Part shown: positions 13,371 through 25,204 of the stretch, one piece after another
Position numbering within the stretch: the stretch's first letter is position 1
Layout of the letters: each line of letters opens with the position of its first letter
Assembly: GCA_029718625.1 (NCBI GenBank)
Contig: CM056381.1
Location: 59,018,157 to 59,082,156, forward strand
Reading direction: 5' to 3'
DNA length: 64,000 bases
From: Synaphobranchus kaupii
Lineage: Eukaryota; Chordata; Actinopteri; Anguilliformes; Synaphobranchidae
The notes under the pieces: model-generated
Databases searched by the model: none
What the model saw: only the letters and a program-made list of their open reading frames with translations
Told to the model about the DNA's origin: nothing
Made by a program: the position numbers and the translations under genes

Positions 13371-13894
13371 TACACTGAAGTCAAATATTTAGTTGGACCG
13401 CCTTTAGCTTTGATTACGGCACGCATTCGTTGTGGCATTGATTCAACAATCTTATGCAATGTCACAACATTTATTTCCGTCCAGAGTTGCATTCATTTTT
13501 GGCCGAGATCTTGTATTGACAATGGGAGAGTCGAACCACTCCGTAAAGTCTTCTCCAGCACATCCCAAAGACTTTCAATGGGGTTAAGGTCAGGACTCTG
13601 GTGGCCAATTCATGTGTGAAAATGATTCCTCATGATCACTGAACCACTCTTTCACAATTTGAGCCCGATGAATCTTGGCATTGTCGTCCTGGAATATGCC
13701 CATTGATGGGATAACCTGGTCATTCAGTACATTCAGGTACTCAACTGACTTCATTTTATTGCTGCATAATGTTGCTGAGCCTAGACCTGACCAATTGAAG
13801 CAACCCCAGATCATAACACTGCCTCCAGAGGCTTGTACAGTGGGCACTATGCATGATGGGTGCAACGGCGACTTTTTTTTGGCCAGGCAGTGTA
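13371..13894 (-). mobile_element. Tc1-type deletion derivative with transposase remnant (copy 1)
   Basis: Right end ggccaggcagtgta (13881-13894). The left end tacactg is followed directly by aagtcaaatattt, having lost about a dozen bases of the terminal repeat that copy 2 (47174-47709) retains. On the minus strand 13865-13590 reads as the C-terminal catalytic part of a Tc1 transposase: VMIWGCF, then [18 protein letters not shown] with the second catalytic Asp, then NWPPES, broken before the final Glu motif. The N-terminal DNA-binding half is deleted, and both copies share this internal deletion, so it is a nonautonomous subfamily. Confidence 0.85.
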
Positions 13895-14076
13895 GTTGAT
13901 AGTTTATAGTTTATTTGCAATCATTTCACGGTGAAAATTTAAAATAATCCATTCACACTATATACCATTTGAAAGTGTTAACAATTCTATCTCTATAAAC
14001 TGTTTTACGAACCAAATGTTATAGTGACAATGGTTACTTATTTTGTAACATGACACACAGGCTCAATAAAAACCAG

Positions 14077-15055
14077 GGCTGCATTCCAATAATCAAATTC
14101 GAGCATGGAAGGATCCTTTAGATCGAATTCCTTATATTGAGAAAGAAAGGAGCTTCACGATTCCTTTTATCCGTCCTTTCACCACGGATGCTCTGGAAGG
14201 AAGGTAGTATTCACGCCACATGATGCAATGCCGCCAATGTTTACATAAGCATCAGAGTTTTCCGGGATCTACTGAATTCAAACAACAATGGATGAGCGAA
14301 AATCTTCTGAGAAATGCCATAAATCTAACTGTGAGTTGGATTCCCTCCTTCCATCCTTTCCTTGACCCCCCATGTTTTCCAGCGAGGTCAAGGAAAAGTT
14401 GTAAGGAAAGGAAAAAGGACCTATTTTCTTGACAATCCAAATTGAGCCAAAGACTCAGTACATACTATATACTGTATTCCATGGAAATCCACAGACCACA
14501 TGAATAATGGTAAAGTCGGTATCCTTATGCTGGCAAAAAGAGAATACATTCAAATACATTCGGGAGCACACTTTTCAAGAAGTACACAAACATTTTGGTC
14601 GCAAAAATATGACTTGAAGCTTTGTAAAAAAAGATGAGGCACAGCTTCGCTGACGTTTTCCTTCAAATACAACAAAAACAACACGTGACGTTGAGCGCAG
14701 GGTTGCCAGATCTTTCCAGCCAAATGGTGACTCAAAACTAGCCCAAAATATATTTTTAACCGAAACCAATGTATTTTAAATAGAATCCATCATGTGTGCT
14801 TTTAAATAAGTGTGTGCTTTGTGACTTTTCATTTTTACCCATGACTGCACTTTGAAAGTAGCCCAATTTAGCTGTAAAACCGTGGCCATGGCAACACTGG
14901 TGGGACGTCTTACAACTTGCTTATGACACTTCCACAGTACGGTTGGAAAATAATATGGCGGATATTTTTCACGGACTGCACGTCGCATGCTACACAGTGC
15001 ACACTTCTGCAAGTGCACTGTACGCAGGAGACAGGGCTCTGATTCGGACACAGCC
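14077..15055. mobile_element. GTGTCCGAATC-family element, long copy flanked by CAG
   Basis: The right end, read on the minus strand, is ggctgtgtccgaatcagagc; the left end is the diverged ggctgcattccaataatc. CAG flanks both sides (14074-14076, 15056-15058). The interior shares 'cattcgggagcacacttttc', 'agcttcgctgacgttttcct' and 'cagggttgccagat' with 29364-30043. It has no transposase. The 3-bp duplication and G-rich ends are Harbinger-like, but the superfamily is unproven. Confidence 0.6.
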
Positions 15056-15439
15056 CAGTTTATGCCTGCAGTCAAAGGGCTTCAAGAACAATTTTACTTT
15101 TTTTAAAATGATTTTTTTTTAATTATTTTTTTATGTTCAAAAAAGGTGGTGCTAGAGAAGGGGCTAACTTAAGTTATGTTGATGACTGAATAATCTGTAT
15201 CAGGCCATTTTCTGTCATGCAGTTTTATGACTTTTCATGACTGCACTTATGTAATTGATCAAACAGCTCTAGTGATCCATAGCAAAATATTACGTAAACA
15301 TACACAAATCCATATTGAGTTGAAAGGGATTTTGTTAACTTGGAGCAATGAAATGAATTAATTTAGTATTTCTTACACAATTGTATGAGTTTGACAGATG
15401 CTTATATTAATGTAAAATCACAAAAAAAACAAAAGAAAA
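15056..15439. other. Intronic stretch without recognised features
   Basis: T-rich then AT-rich sequence with no feature I can name. Confidence 0.5.
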
Positions 15440-16558
15440 CTGAAAGTACTTATTGACATTGAGCAAAATGAATGGGACCTCAAGCAGGTGGACCCAAGTG
15501 CATTGTGCTGCAAAAAATCAAAAGTACTTTACTGAAATAGGCAAAAATACACAGAGAAACACAGGGGGGAAAAGGCACTGGGGAAAACTACAAAAACTTG
15601 AGATAACAAAAAACATGAGGAACAAACACTCAGGAATGCGAGGAGCTGAAAGTCTAACTCAAGCTGGGGACATATTACATTTTTTTATCCTGATTTGGCA
15701 ACGATTTGAGATCAGGCAGAGTCTGCGGTAGTCCAGGCTAGTTGCGCTGTAAAGTCGCAGCTGTAATCGTTATGTGTGGGAGTGAAAGACTGTAGTCTCT
15801 CTCCTATGATCCCAGTCAGGAACGCCATTATCGGGGTTAGTCCTGTGGTTTGTGCTGATCGCAACGTCAGTTTTCAACAGTCAAAGAAAATTTAATTTGC
15901 GACAGAGGAAGGAAGGGGGAAAACGGAAGTAAATATTAAATAAAAGATCCATGCGATGGCTGAGCCGAAAAAACGTTTTGTGGAGTGCTGCAAATGAGGA
16001 GCGACTTTTAGATTTTTGGCAGACTCATGAGTGTTTGCACAATGTGAGCTCTGAAAGCACAAACCACAAGTTTAGCAAGCTGTATGGGCTACATGTTTAT
16101 TTTTGTTTCAAAATATCGCGGAAAAAAAATACATTCTCGCAAGTGCAGGTGTATCCAGAAAAATAACCTTCTCACAAGAAAACTGTGTCCAATCTATTCT
16201 CCGTCTTTAGATTTGTACTCAAAGACAGCCGTCGTTATGTGTGTGTGAGACAGAAGAGACAGAAAATCTGCAAAAGTCAGTTGTTAAATGTGCGCTGCTC
16301 GATCTTTTCATTCACGCTTACGATTGGAAAAACCGCAAGGCTAAACAAAGACTCAGCAAAACACTGGGATTGGGGAACATATATACACAGGGACACACAT
16401 GCAGACAATTACCTAAATTAACTAAACAGTGCAGACTAACGAGAACCAATAATCTAATAATGACAAACAATTAACTCTGACGAGACAGGGAAACACGGGG
16501 GTGAAGTGCTGGCGGCCTCTGCTGGTTGATGCCGGAAGGACCCGGGCGAGTCCTGACA
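15440..16558 (-). mobile_element. Probable LTR remnant, family E, interrupted by another insert
   Basis: Read on the minus strand it starts TGTCAGGACTCGCCCGGGTC at 16558, a common 5' end of fish LTRs. It has a TATA-like 'gtatatatgttcc' and runs to a 'cacttgggtccacctgcttg' U5-like end near 15480. The middle (about 15670-16300) differs in character and carries the MADF fragment, so it is probably a later insertion. No target duplication was found and the left border is approximate. Confidence 0.5.
15951..16166 (+). pseudogene. MADF/Myb-like domain fragment from a transposon
   Basis: The frame contains AANEERLLDFWQTHECLHNV followed by SSESTNHKFSKLYGLHVYF. This matches the start of a MADF (Myb/SANT-like) DNA-binding domain: acidic EE-LL-FW, then 'HECLYNVSS', then a Tyr/His-containing turn. 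Such proteins are accessory factors of Harbinger-type transposons and also occur as host genes. The frame ends soon after with unrelated residues, so it is a fragment or a first exon. No partner transposase is nearby. Confidence 0.5.
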
Positions 16559-18310
16559 CCACAGGCTGATATCATAAAGAATAAGGGGGACTAATATTAT
16601 TGGTTCAGATTATCATGTCTCTAACAGAGTGAAAATCTAACTATGCATTCATTTAAACCAATCTAATAATACATTTGGCCTTCTTGCCAACTTGTTAATG
16701 CGCTTGCTGGCAGAAAGTGCAAAGTGACCTCAGCTGCTACAGAATTAATTTGCTTCTACATATTCCCATCTTCGTGCCAATATATGAGAAAAATAACTTT
16801 TAATAGTGGACCCTGGAATTCAACGCAACAACAAGGCAGATACCAAATGCCTTATGCAGAGAGAAGGCTGTCAAATATTAAAGAATGCCAAAACCTTATG
16901 CGATCCCCTGCTTCTTATGTGGATTTATAGTTAACGTCACCACCATCCTGAAACCAGAAGACAACACTGTTGTTAGCTTAAGTGACTGAATTACTCAAAC
17001 ATTGCTTAATGTTTGTTTGATGTTTTAAATGGTTATAAATGTGTTATATACTACATATTGTGTCTGAATAAAATATGCATCGCTAATTCACAGGTATTGG
17101 AATTAGCATAAATTATAAATATCGCCAAACTTATAATATTCTTTGAAAGCAACAGCACAGGGGCCAAACCTGTCCCCAATATCAGAAGTCTTTAACAACC
17201 TAATGCCATTGCATTTTCCACATTGAATCGAATAAGTGTGAGTTGATTGACTCATGGTAGAGTGGTGTTGTATTTCCCAGTTGTTTGATTACAAAGCACT
17301 AAGCCCCAATTGTGTGAGCTACTACTTTGAAGACTGACATTTACATTTTTATGTTTTTATAGTTTTAATTAATTAAACGTTAATATTTAGCCTTCATATT
17401 TCTACTGTTTCCATAACTGTTGCTATCTCAATAAATTGCATTGTTTTATTTGCTGCAACTATTTTCTAACTATAACACAAAAGTGGTACCTGATGTTCTT
17501 CCTGTGGTTACTTATACTTCAAAGACTCCCTGATAAAGTTGCTGCCTGATATCCCGGAAAGGCAACAGCCTGCATCCTGCAACCTCACATAGGAAGCTTA
17601 CTGCTGTCCTGCAATCTGCATCCCGGGTTGTAGTTAGCCATTTAAGCTGCGACCGCAAACATCCGCCACAGACGCAGGGTATACTTCAAGCCAGACTGCC
17701 TTTATGGAATATCCGGATGGAGAAGGGAAAGATTTGCACAGTAATAATTGTGATATATTTGTAACTGTATTATGCAGTGAATAATTGAAGAATGAGAATG
17801 CTAATGAGAATTGCCTACACAGTTAATTCATTTATGTGATCCCAAATTTGTCAACCTGTGGACATTTTTGTTGTTTTGGCTCTGTACTCCAGCACATTGT
17901 ATTTGAAATTAAACAATGCAAATTAGGCTAATGTGCAGACTGTTGCGGGTATTTACATCCATATTGGGTGGTCCATGTAGGAATTACAGCTCTTTTTATA
18001 TGTAGTCCCCCTATTTTAGGGGAGCTGGGACAATTGGGTGCTTAGCTATTTTCTTGGCCAGCTTTGGTCATTGGATCATTGGTTCCGTTGGATCATTGGT
18101 TCATGCAAAAGCAAGCTAACAAAATGTCTAGAGTTCATTCTAGGTGTGGAATTTGCAATTGGAGTCTCTTGCTGTTGTCTCTCGATGTGAGGGTGAAATA
18201 AGTGTCAATTCCAGTAAAGGCTGAAAAATAATAAAATAAATAAATAATAAAAAGAATAAATTGATCAGAGACATAGCCAAAACATTGGGCACATCAATTC
18301 TTTGGTACAT
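16559..18310. other. Intronic stretch without recognised features
   Basis: AT-rich. About 17520-17710 is more GC-rich ('gcatcccgggttgtagttag') and may be old repeat sequence. No open frame with a recognisable domain. Confidence 0.5.
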
Positions 18311-19069
18311 TGTTAGGAAGTTGTAAGGGGTCGGGTTCGGAGGACCACATGCGACTGGAAGGGGATCTGAATCACGAAGTGTGAGAAACAATCACTAAAA
18401 ATGGTGAAGGGAGTCCGTGAACGGAGCAGAGAGAAATAAACAGAAAGGGAATATAACTTCTGACGTACAGCCAAACTATAGCAACACAGATAAGTGGGCG
18501 AGAACTCATAGATTTCGAGCAGAAAAGACTAACAATAAGGGAAAAGAATCCCGGCTTAAGACAAACCAATAACAACCCAAAAATCAGGGAGAGAATATAG
18601 AAAAGAATAGAATTGTCTCTAGCTCAATAACTATCAAAGAGCTAAAATAAAAGGCAAACGGAAATGAGGCGAAACCGAGGTTACTGTCTAGTAGCGAGAC
18701 AGGGAAAAGAGAACCAAGGCAGGAAATTAAGTGTGAAGGAGAACAGAAACCTAAACTGAATTCTCTAACACTCTACAGGCAAGTCCTGCGTGTTCTTTTG
18801 AAACTGAAAAGGACAAGTGGTCGCCTGAAATCGTATACCCCATTACCTGGCTTAGCATGTCAAAAATGACACATAAGCCCCGAACAACAAGTGAACGGAG
18901 CTTAAGTAGGGCAGAGGCAGAGCACACTTGAAGGAAATAATTAATTAGTCCCGGAGAACTTATTTTGAAGTGGAGAGAACGCTGAACTTTTACAAAAAAT
19001 ATTAAAAGAACCTTCAGAATTCCCAAGAGTATAAGATGGATGCTGTATTTAACTCTTGTAATGGTTACA
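18311..19069 (-). mobile_element. Probable solo LTR, family D
   Basis: On the minus strand the block ends 'ccgaaccc', 'gaccccttacaacttcctaaca', a typical fish LTR 3' end, at 18311. A plausible TGTAACC start lies at 19069. The body is pyrimidine-rich on this strand, like families A-C. The flank next to 18311 is tacat, but no matching copy is visible at the other side, so the 5' border may be wrong or the element truncated. Confidence 0.5.
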
Positions 19070-21292
19070 CAGGGACATTTTGGGACTCTGGCTTTCTGAT
19101 CATGAGACTGGGCCGCCTGCGGAGTCCTTCACAATTAACACTCCTGATCAGACTGAGGCACAATGGAGTGTCTGTAGCCTTCTTCATGTGACTCTGAGAT
19201 GAACACAGACTGCTAGATCGATCAGGCACCGGGTTGGGCAGGAACACCACCCTCTTTAGAGAAGGAGAGGGGGGATCCAAATTTAACACACAAACGCACA
19301 CCCTGAGGTGATTGCAAATAGCTGGTCCATCTATGTTTCATTGTTGGTTCCAAGGGAATGAGCCAATCTATTGTATGGGTGCCCTAAAGCCATCTACCAA
19401 TTGGGATCAAAGGGATTTTGACCATAAAAACCCATGTAACTTTACCAACTTTGCTTTGATGGCAAAGTCGCAGTCTTACCCGTACCAGACGCACCACTGA
19501 ACCCGGACGGACTTCTGTGTTTCCCAACCCTCGCCTGATCACCGAGACAGAGTTGGCCTGCCACCGTCCACAGAATAAACCAAGCTGGTTTATTCTCAAC
19601 AGCTGTTTTGAGGACACGTTTCTTCAAACTGTTCCTCTACTGTCTCCCTTGCGGCCGGACCCAAGTGGAGATCCACGTCGACCTGACTGGAAACATGTCA
19701 CGACCTGACTTCGGTGAAGAAGTCTCCAGAAGTCCACGCACCTGCCGGGACCTTGGATCAGCTGACGAGCTGACACTTACGAAATCGGGACTGGCCGTTA
19801 CCGCAATTTATTTAGCACTGACATCAATTGATAGGCCAGCATAAAACCTGTAATACCCTGTTGAGGTAATTTTACTGCTGGTTGTATTTTGTTTTGCTAT
19901 GCGCGTTTCGGTTGGGAATAGCCAATTTCCCTGACCTTATAGTTTTACACTGTTAAAACTTTATATTTATGAGACTGATAAAACGAGCTAACCACAAAAT
20001 ATAGTTTAGCGTGTCATTAACCCATAACACAAACTAACCTTTGTTAATGGTAGGACTGTTAGCCTCTATATTTAGCCGTCACATAATTATCATTTCCTCG
20101 GATTAAGATTAAGTCATAGAATGTTATATCAATTAGTTTCTATTATTCACATATTCATAGTTGTAGCCAATAAAACAATATTTTTGCAATCCATTGTCGT
20201 GTCTATGTTATTTCACTAAGTTGGGCTCTACTGACGTATAGAATTCTTATTGAGTGTTGAACTTAATAAATTCTGAATAAAAGTGACCAAACCTCACTAC
20301 ACTCTCAATAGGGATGCTAGTTCTTTAAAAACCTCTATCAATGCAATGCATTTGTTCCCAGTTTAAGCAGAACAATGGTTGTAGAAATGTCACATATTTG
20401 TTATTCTTCTGCATACTACAAAAATGAAGTACTATGAATAAATCTAAAGGGCAGTGAAAAGGGTTAGAGGAAAGAAAAATGGATTTCCTTATAATGTGAC
20501 AGCTGTCAAAGAGATATTATCCTCACAAAGAAAGAAGTAATGAAGCTCCTTAAAATAATCCTTTCAAATGAAGCATGGCTCTAGACTAGTACATGGCTAG
20601 CTTTACTGGCCTCTTTCATCATTTTTAGAGACAAACAGCCAAAGGCAGTTCCTCGCACAACATGTCCGTCAGATAAATTACAAACCTTGAGTATATCCAG
20701 CTACCAGCACCCCAAAACCTGCCTGAAAATAAAGCATTTGCCTTATTCAAACTAAGGCTACATTCACACTGCAAGCCAAAATGAATAATTCCGATTTACT
20801 GCTCAGATCAGATTTTTTGTTTGACTGTTCACATTTGTCTTTCGATGTGGCCTATATTCCATACCAGTCTGAACAGATCTCACCACTGAACTGACCCGTG
20901 TGCGCAATAGAACAACAACTCCCAACAGCCTTTTCAGTGAAAGATTTCAGATAAACAAACACAAATGGAGGTCGCAATGATGATGATGGTGATGTGTGGA
21001 ATCATGGACTTAATGCGCAGTAGGCATCTGCCTCGGAACTGCAGACAGGTTATGAGGACAAGGAGGCGAAAGAGGGGCAAGATCACTGTTTTCTTCCATC
21101 TTTCCTTTTTTAGAAGAACTGCCAGCGTGGTATAATGACGAATGTCGACTGAGAGCTGTGAAAGTCGCATGAATTCTGATCTGACTGTTCAGACCGCGGT
21201 CACTTTGACACAATCAGATATGTATCGGAAGTGTCCGAAGATGCAGACTTCTCAGAAGGGCTCATTAAGCACTGCGACATTGGCTAATTATT
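19070..21292. other. Intronic stretch with unassigned repeat-like DNA
   Basis: About 19600-19800 is relatively GC-rich, with several short overlapping frames and no domain. About 20755-21260 starts 'ggctacattcacactgcaag', a common fish nonautonomous DNA-transposon end, but no matching right end is seen. The rest is AT-rich and unassigned. Confidence 0.45.
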
Positions 21293-21436
21293 TACAGTTG
21301 AAGTCGGAAGTTTACATACACTTAGGTTGAAGTCATTAAAACTAAATTTTAACCACTCCACAGATTTCATGTTAGCAAACTATAGTGTTGGCAAGTCAGT
21401 TAGGACATCTACTTTGTGCATGACACAAGTAATTTT

Positions 21437-22688
21437 GATATCTTATTTAATGGTACTCTTACAAGCGATACTATTACGTCTCTGCATTTGAATGGATCTC
21501 TATGGGAATTGGGGGGGTGGGACTAGATTTAGCTGTAAATTATGCTGGACCAGTATGGAATACATGATTGGTAAAATGGCTCTAAGTCATCAAGGGTCTG
21601 AGGTATCAAACAAGCCTCAAAGCATCACTCTGCTGCCAGATATGCAGTAGATATGGATGGATCACTTTAAGGGTTGTTTCTCCTGACAAATTTTCCTATT
21701 GAACTCTATGGTAAAATAAATCAGGAGAAGAAACCCTTCAAGTTATCCATCCATATCTACTGTATTTCTGGCAGTAGTGATTTAAGGCTTGTTTTATACG
21801 TCAGACCCTTGATGACTTAGTGCCATTTAGCCAACCATGTGTTTCCATACTGTTCCTGTAATGTGGAGTGTAAGGTTTGGAGAATTTCTAAAAGCGTATT
21901 TAGAAAGCTACGCTACAAAAGCCGGAATTATCCGCACCAGGGGAAAAGGTGAACGAAAGAACAGGAGCAAAACATCCCTGGCAACAAGCCAAAAAACAAA
22001 ACAACCGAATCTCGATAAAACAGCGAGAATAATAAACAAACAAAAAAACCTCATGCACTGAATAGTAGGCGTAGACAAGAGGTAATGAAACGAAAATAAA
22101 GACCCGAGAAAACGGGAGAAGGAAAGAACAGAAAGATAACAGGCAGCAGAAATAAAGGATGAGAAAATGACAGGTGGAAAATAAGGAACCTATCCAAATC
22201 TAATCTCTCTAATTTCTAACCGGACTTGCTGCGTTCTCTATTTATACAAACCAAGAATGCAGCGACCAAATTTCTTATACCTTACCGACTTCATAGTCAC
22301 CATAACATGAGACAATATCGAAGTGCGGAAATGCGGAAGTCCTGAGGTATTTATAGCCGGCAGGAAACGCAAAACAGGTGTAGGGAATAATTGTCGGGGA
22401 AAATACGAATACCGGAATGGAGGCGGAAAAATCAGATAGAGCGTCCCAACGACGCCAAAAGGAAACCCGAACGCAGAAACAGCAGAGACTGCTAGAAACC
22501 ATGACAGTTCCAGTGTAATTTACAGCTAAATCTAGACCCACCTCCCAATTCCCATAGAGATCCATTCAAATGCAGAGACATTATAGTATCTCTTGTAAGA
22601 GAACCAGAAAATAAGATATCACAAGTCTTTTGATGTTGTTGGGTCACAGACATCAGGAAGTCATGGCATGCAAAGGATATGCGACCAA
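21437..22688. repeat. Long foldback (palindromic) repeat inside the Tc1 element
   Basis: The left arm (from tgatatcttattt at 21437) and right arm (ending atttggtcgc mirrored at 22688) are reverse complements. The shared stretches in order are 'gcatttgaatggatctctat', 'tagatttagctgtaaatta', 'atcaagggtctga' and 'tagatatggatggat'. The centre is near 21703, where gggttgtttctcctga (21671-21686) faces tcaggagaagaaaccc (21721-21736). The solo LTR interrupts the right arm. Single arms of the same repeat recur near 43770, 48510 and 61640. Confidence 0.85.
21857..22506 (-). mobile_element. Solo LTR, family C, nested in the foldback arm
   Basis: A 650-bp block with TG...CA ends on either strand (minus strand: TGTCATGG ... 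CATTACA). It is flanked by gttcc at 21852-21856 and 22507-22511, a perfect 5-bp target duplication. Removing it restores the continuous arm 'ttacactggaacagtatgga' seen in the other copies, which proves the insertion. A TATA-like 'ttgtataaatagagaacg' on the minus strand favours that orientation. Confidence 0.88.
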
Positions 22689-22950
22689 ATATTATTTAAT
22701 AAAATTTAAGGGCACAGTCAACTTAGTGTATGTAACCTTCTGACCCACTGGACTTGTGATATAGTGAATTAAAAGTGAAATAATCTGTCTGTAAACAATT
22801 GTTGGAAAAATTACTTGTGTCATGCACAAAGTAGATGTCCTCACTGACTTGCCAACACTATAGTTTGCTAACATGAGATCTGTGGAGTGGCTAAAAATGA
22901 GTTTTAATTACTTAAACCTAAGTGTATGTAAACTTCCGACTTCAACTGTA

Positions 22951-25204
22951 CATGGGATCACCTTGAACCCTTGCGAACTTGAGCGAGTGCAAGCATTGAA
23001 GTGCATGAGGGATCAAGGTTAGACTTTGGGACTGGAGATGATCTCTAGCCAACAAAAGGCCTCCAGACCCCTCCTCAGGACTGCCACCTAGCTGAATTTA
23101 ATTTATCAACATGAACATTGACTGATTTACCACGTTGGTCATTAAAACCCAAACCCTGACCCGACCAGAGGAGGATGGGCTCTCCCTCTTGACTGTGGTT
23201 TCTCCCCAGGTTTTTTCATATCTGTCCCATCTAGGGAGTTTTTCCTCACGACAATCACCCTAGGCTTGCTCTTCAGAGCTTTACAGTGCGAGCAAAAAAA
23301 AAAAGAAAAGAGAATTACACTTCCGGGGCACTGGTGCGACAGGAGATTTGCACCTGTACATGCTTAACTTTTTGGATGTTCAATTCACTAACATCAGGGT
23401 TTTCTCTGCATTATAAAATCTTGGGCGGGCCATCTAAAAACAATTTAGAGCCACCTAAAGAAACATTTGAAAATGTAATTTATCCTGCTCAAAAATTATA
23501 TTTTAATAAAAGCTAATTTTAGATGGGGGCATTGTGGGGTGGAGCAGTCAGCATAGCAACGGACGCTAAACCTGCCAAACCAGTTGTTCAGAGCTCAGGA
23601 CAGCTGTTTTTTAATGCTGGACAACTGCTTACAAATTTGTTGTGACAGATGAATGCTAGCTCACTACCCTTATACTGTATAAGCCCTATTGTCATATTAT
23701 AACAACTAATGGAGAAGGCAGTTGACACTCTGTGATGATTGGTTTATTAAAATGAAAAATTCTGCTGACTTGGGAGGCTCAACATTTTCAAAACTGGAAT
23801 TCTCACCCGACATCGATTATGTTCAATGATCAATGACAATGTACTTCACACTTTAACACATGAAGATTGTAAACACAAAGGTTTTTAATCTGGTAATGTT
23901 TATTTAATTGTAGGTAACAAGGCCCATCTGAGAGATCTAACACAATCATAAACATTTTTTCTAAGGAACAGACCTGGTTCAATTAAGCAACAACAGCGGA
24001 GTGCCGATATGGATCACAGCAGTTCCGATATCCATGATATAGCACGACCTCGAGTAAGTTATCGCTTTTATACAACAGGACTATATCAGCCATTAAAAGA
24101 TGAGATGCCAATTTAACAGTTTTAGTGTTTAAATCAGCTAGATTACATTGTTTTTATCTATGTGCAATCAAAAAATAGTACCCTGATTGTTTACTGTTGC
24201 CAATGAATTCTAACTAATTTAATTCTAAAGATGATACAATGTAACCATTGAATGTAAACAAACCGTGGAGGGATATACCAGTGCTTATATCATGAATATA
24301 CGAACGGTTTGGAACGCTCTCGCCCAATCACAATGGATGGTCGGAACTCACTGTTGTATAATTATGTATTTTCACTCAATTTCAATTAAAAAAACATTTC
24401 AAAATGACAAATTGTGTCTTGTTTGGGAATTACTATTTCAATGTATTTGAAAATACTTTTTGAAAATTATTGTTGTGTATTTGAAAATAATTAAAATGTA
24501 TTTTTGCTTGTGAAAAGTTGTATTTTCAATCATTTGTATTTCAGTTAATGGGTTGTATTTGGTAATTCAACCTTACATGTACATCACAATAACCTAAACT
24601 CAACAATGTTAGAGACACCTAAACCACAAATATTGAAACAGCGAGGCTAAATTAGCAAAACTTTCCTTAACAGAATGATGCATTGCATCTCCATTTTATG
24701 TAAATTATCCATCTTATATAAGTTATATAAGAATGTAAATAATATTTGCATGACTACCCCATCTCTGAACCCTATATACATACTATACCCATAAGGTCAC
24801 TCAGACCAGTTGTAAATTTCATGCTATGACAACCACAGAGAGCCAGGTGCTTTATTCAATGGCTTATACATACAACAGAAAGTATGTGGGAAATAAATCA
24901 AAATTTAATATATTGAATATTTCTTTGGCGCCACCAAGAGACTGCAGTTCCCCTTACAGAGGGGTCACTGAAAAAATCGATGACACTGTTAAGACATGTC
25001 AAAATGAGCAAATTGTTTGCAAGTTAACAATAACCATGACAAAAATACAATAATAGGCTTCATCAGGTTTTAATAAGAATATTCAGACAGCCATTTACAT
25101 CCATACATATACTCATCACTGCAGTGGAAAAGTTTCCTGCTTGCATTTTAAAAACATGAGTTTTTCAAACAGTTCATCTGAAAGTGACCAGCGGTCTTAC
25201 CTAA
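22951..25204. other. Intronic stretch with repeat fragments
   Basis: About 23090-23280 contains a fish-wide interspersed repeat recognised by 'ccagaggaggatgggctctc' and 'tagggagtttttcctcac'. About 23395-23430 starts 'cagggttttctctgcattat' followed by 'gggcgggcc', a hAT-type end. The rest is AT-rich and unassigned. Confidence 0.45.

Larger units (their letters stand above)
21293..22950. mobile_element. Sleeping Beauty-like Tc1 ends enclosing nested elements
   Basis: Outer ends tacagttgaagtcggaagtt (21293) and, mirrored, the same sequence ending at 22950. TA at each side is the Tc1/mariner target site. About 145 bp of left end and 260 bp of right end are present, including an inner repeat unit 'acttagtgtatgtaaccttc' near 22720, as in the IR/DR ends of Sleeping Beauty-type transposons. 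The transposase is gone. In its place sits a long foldback repeat (21437-22688) carrying a solo LTR (21857-22506). Confidence 0.88.
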
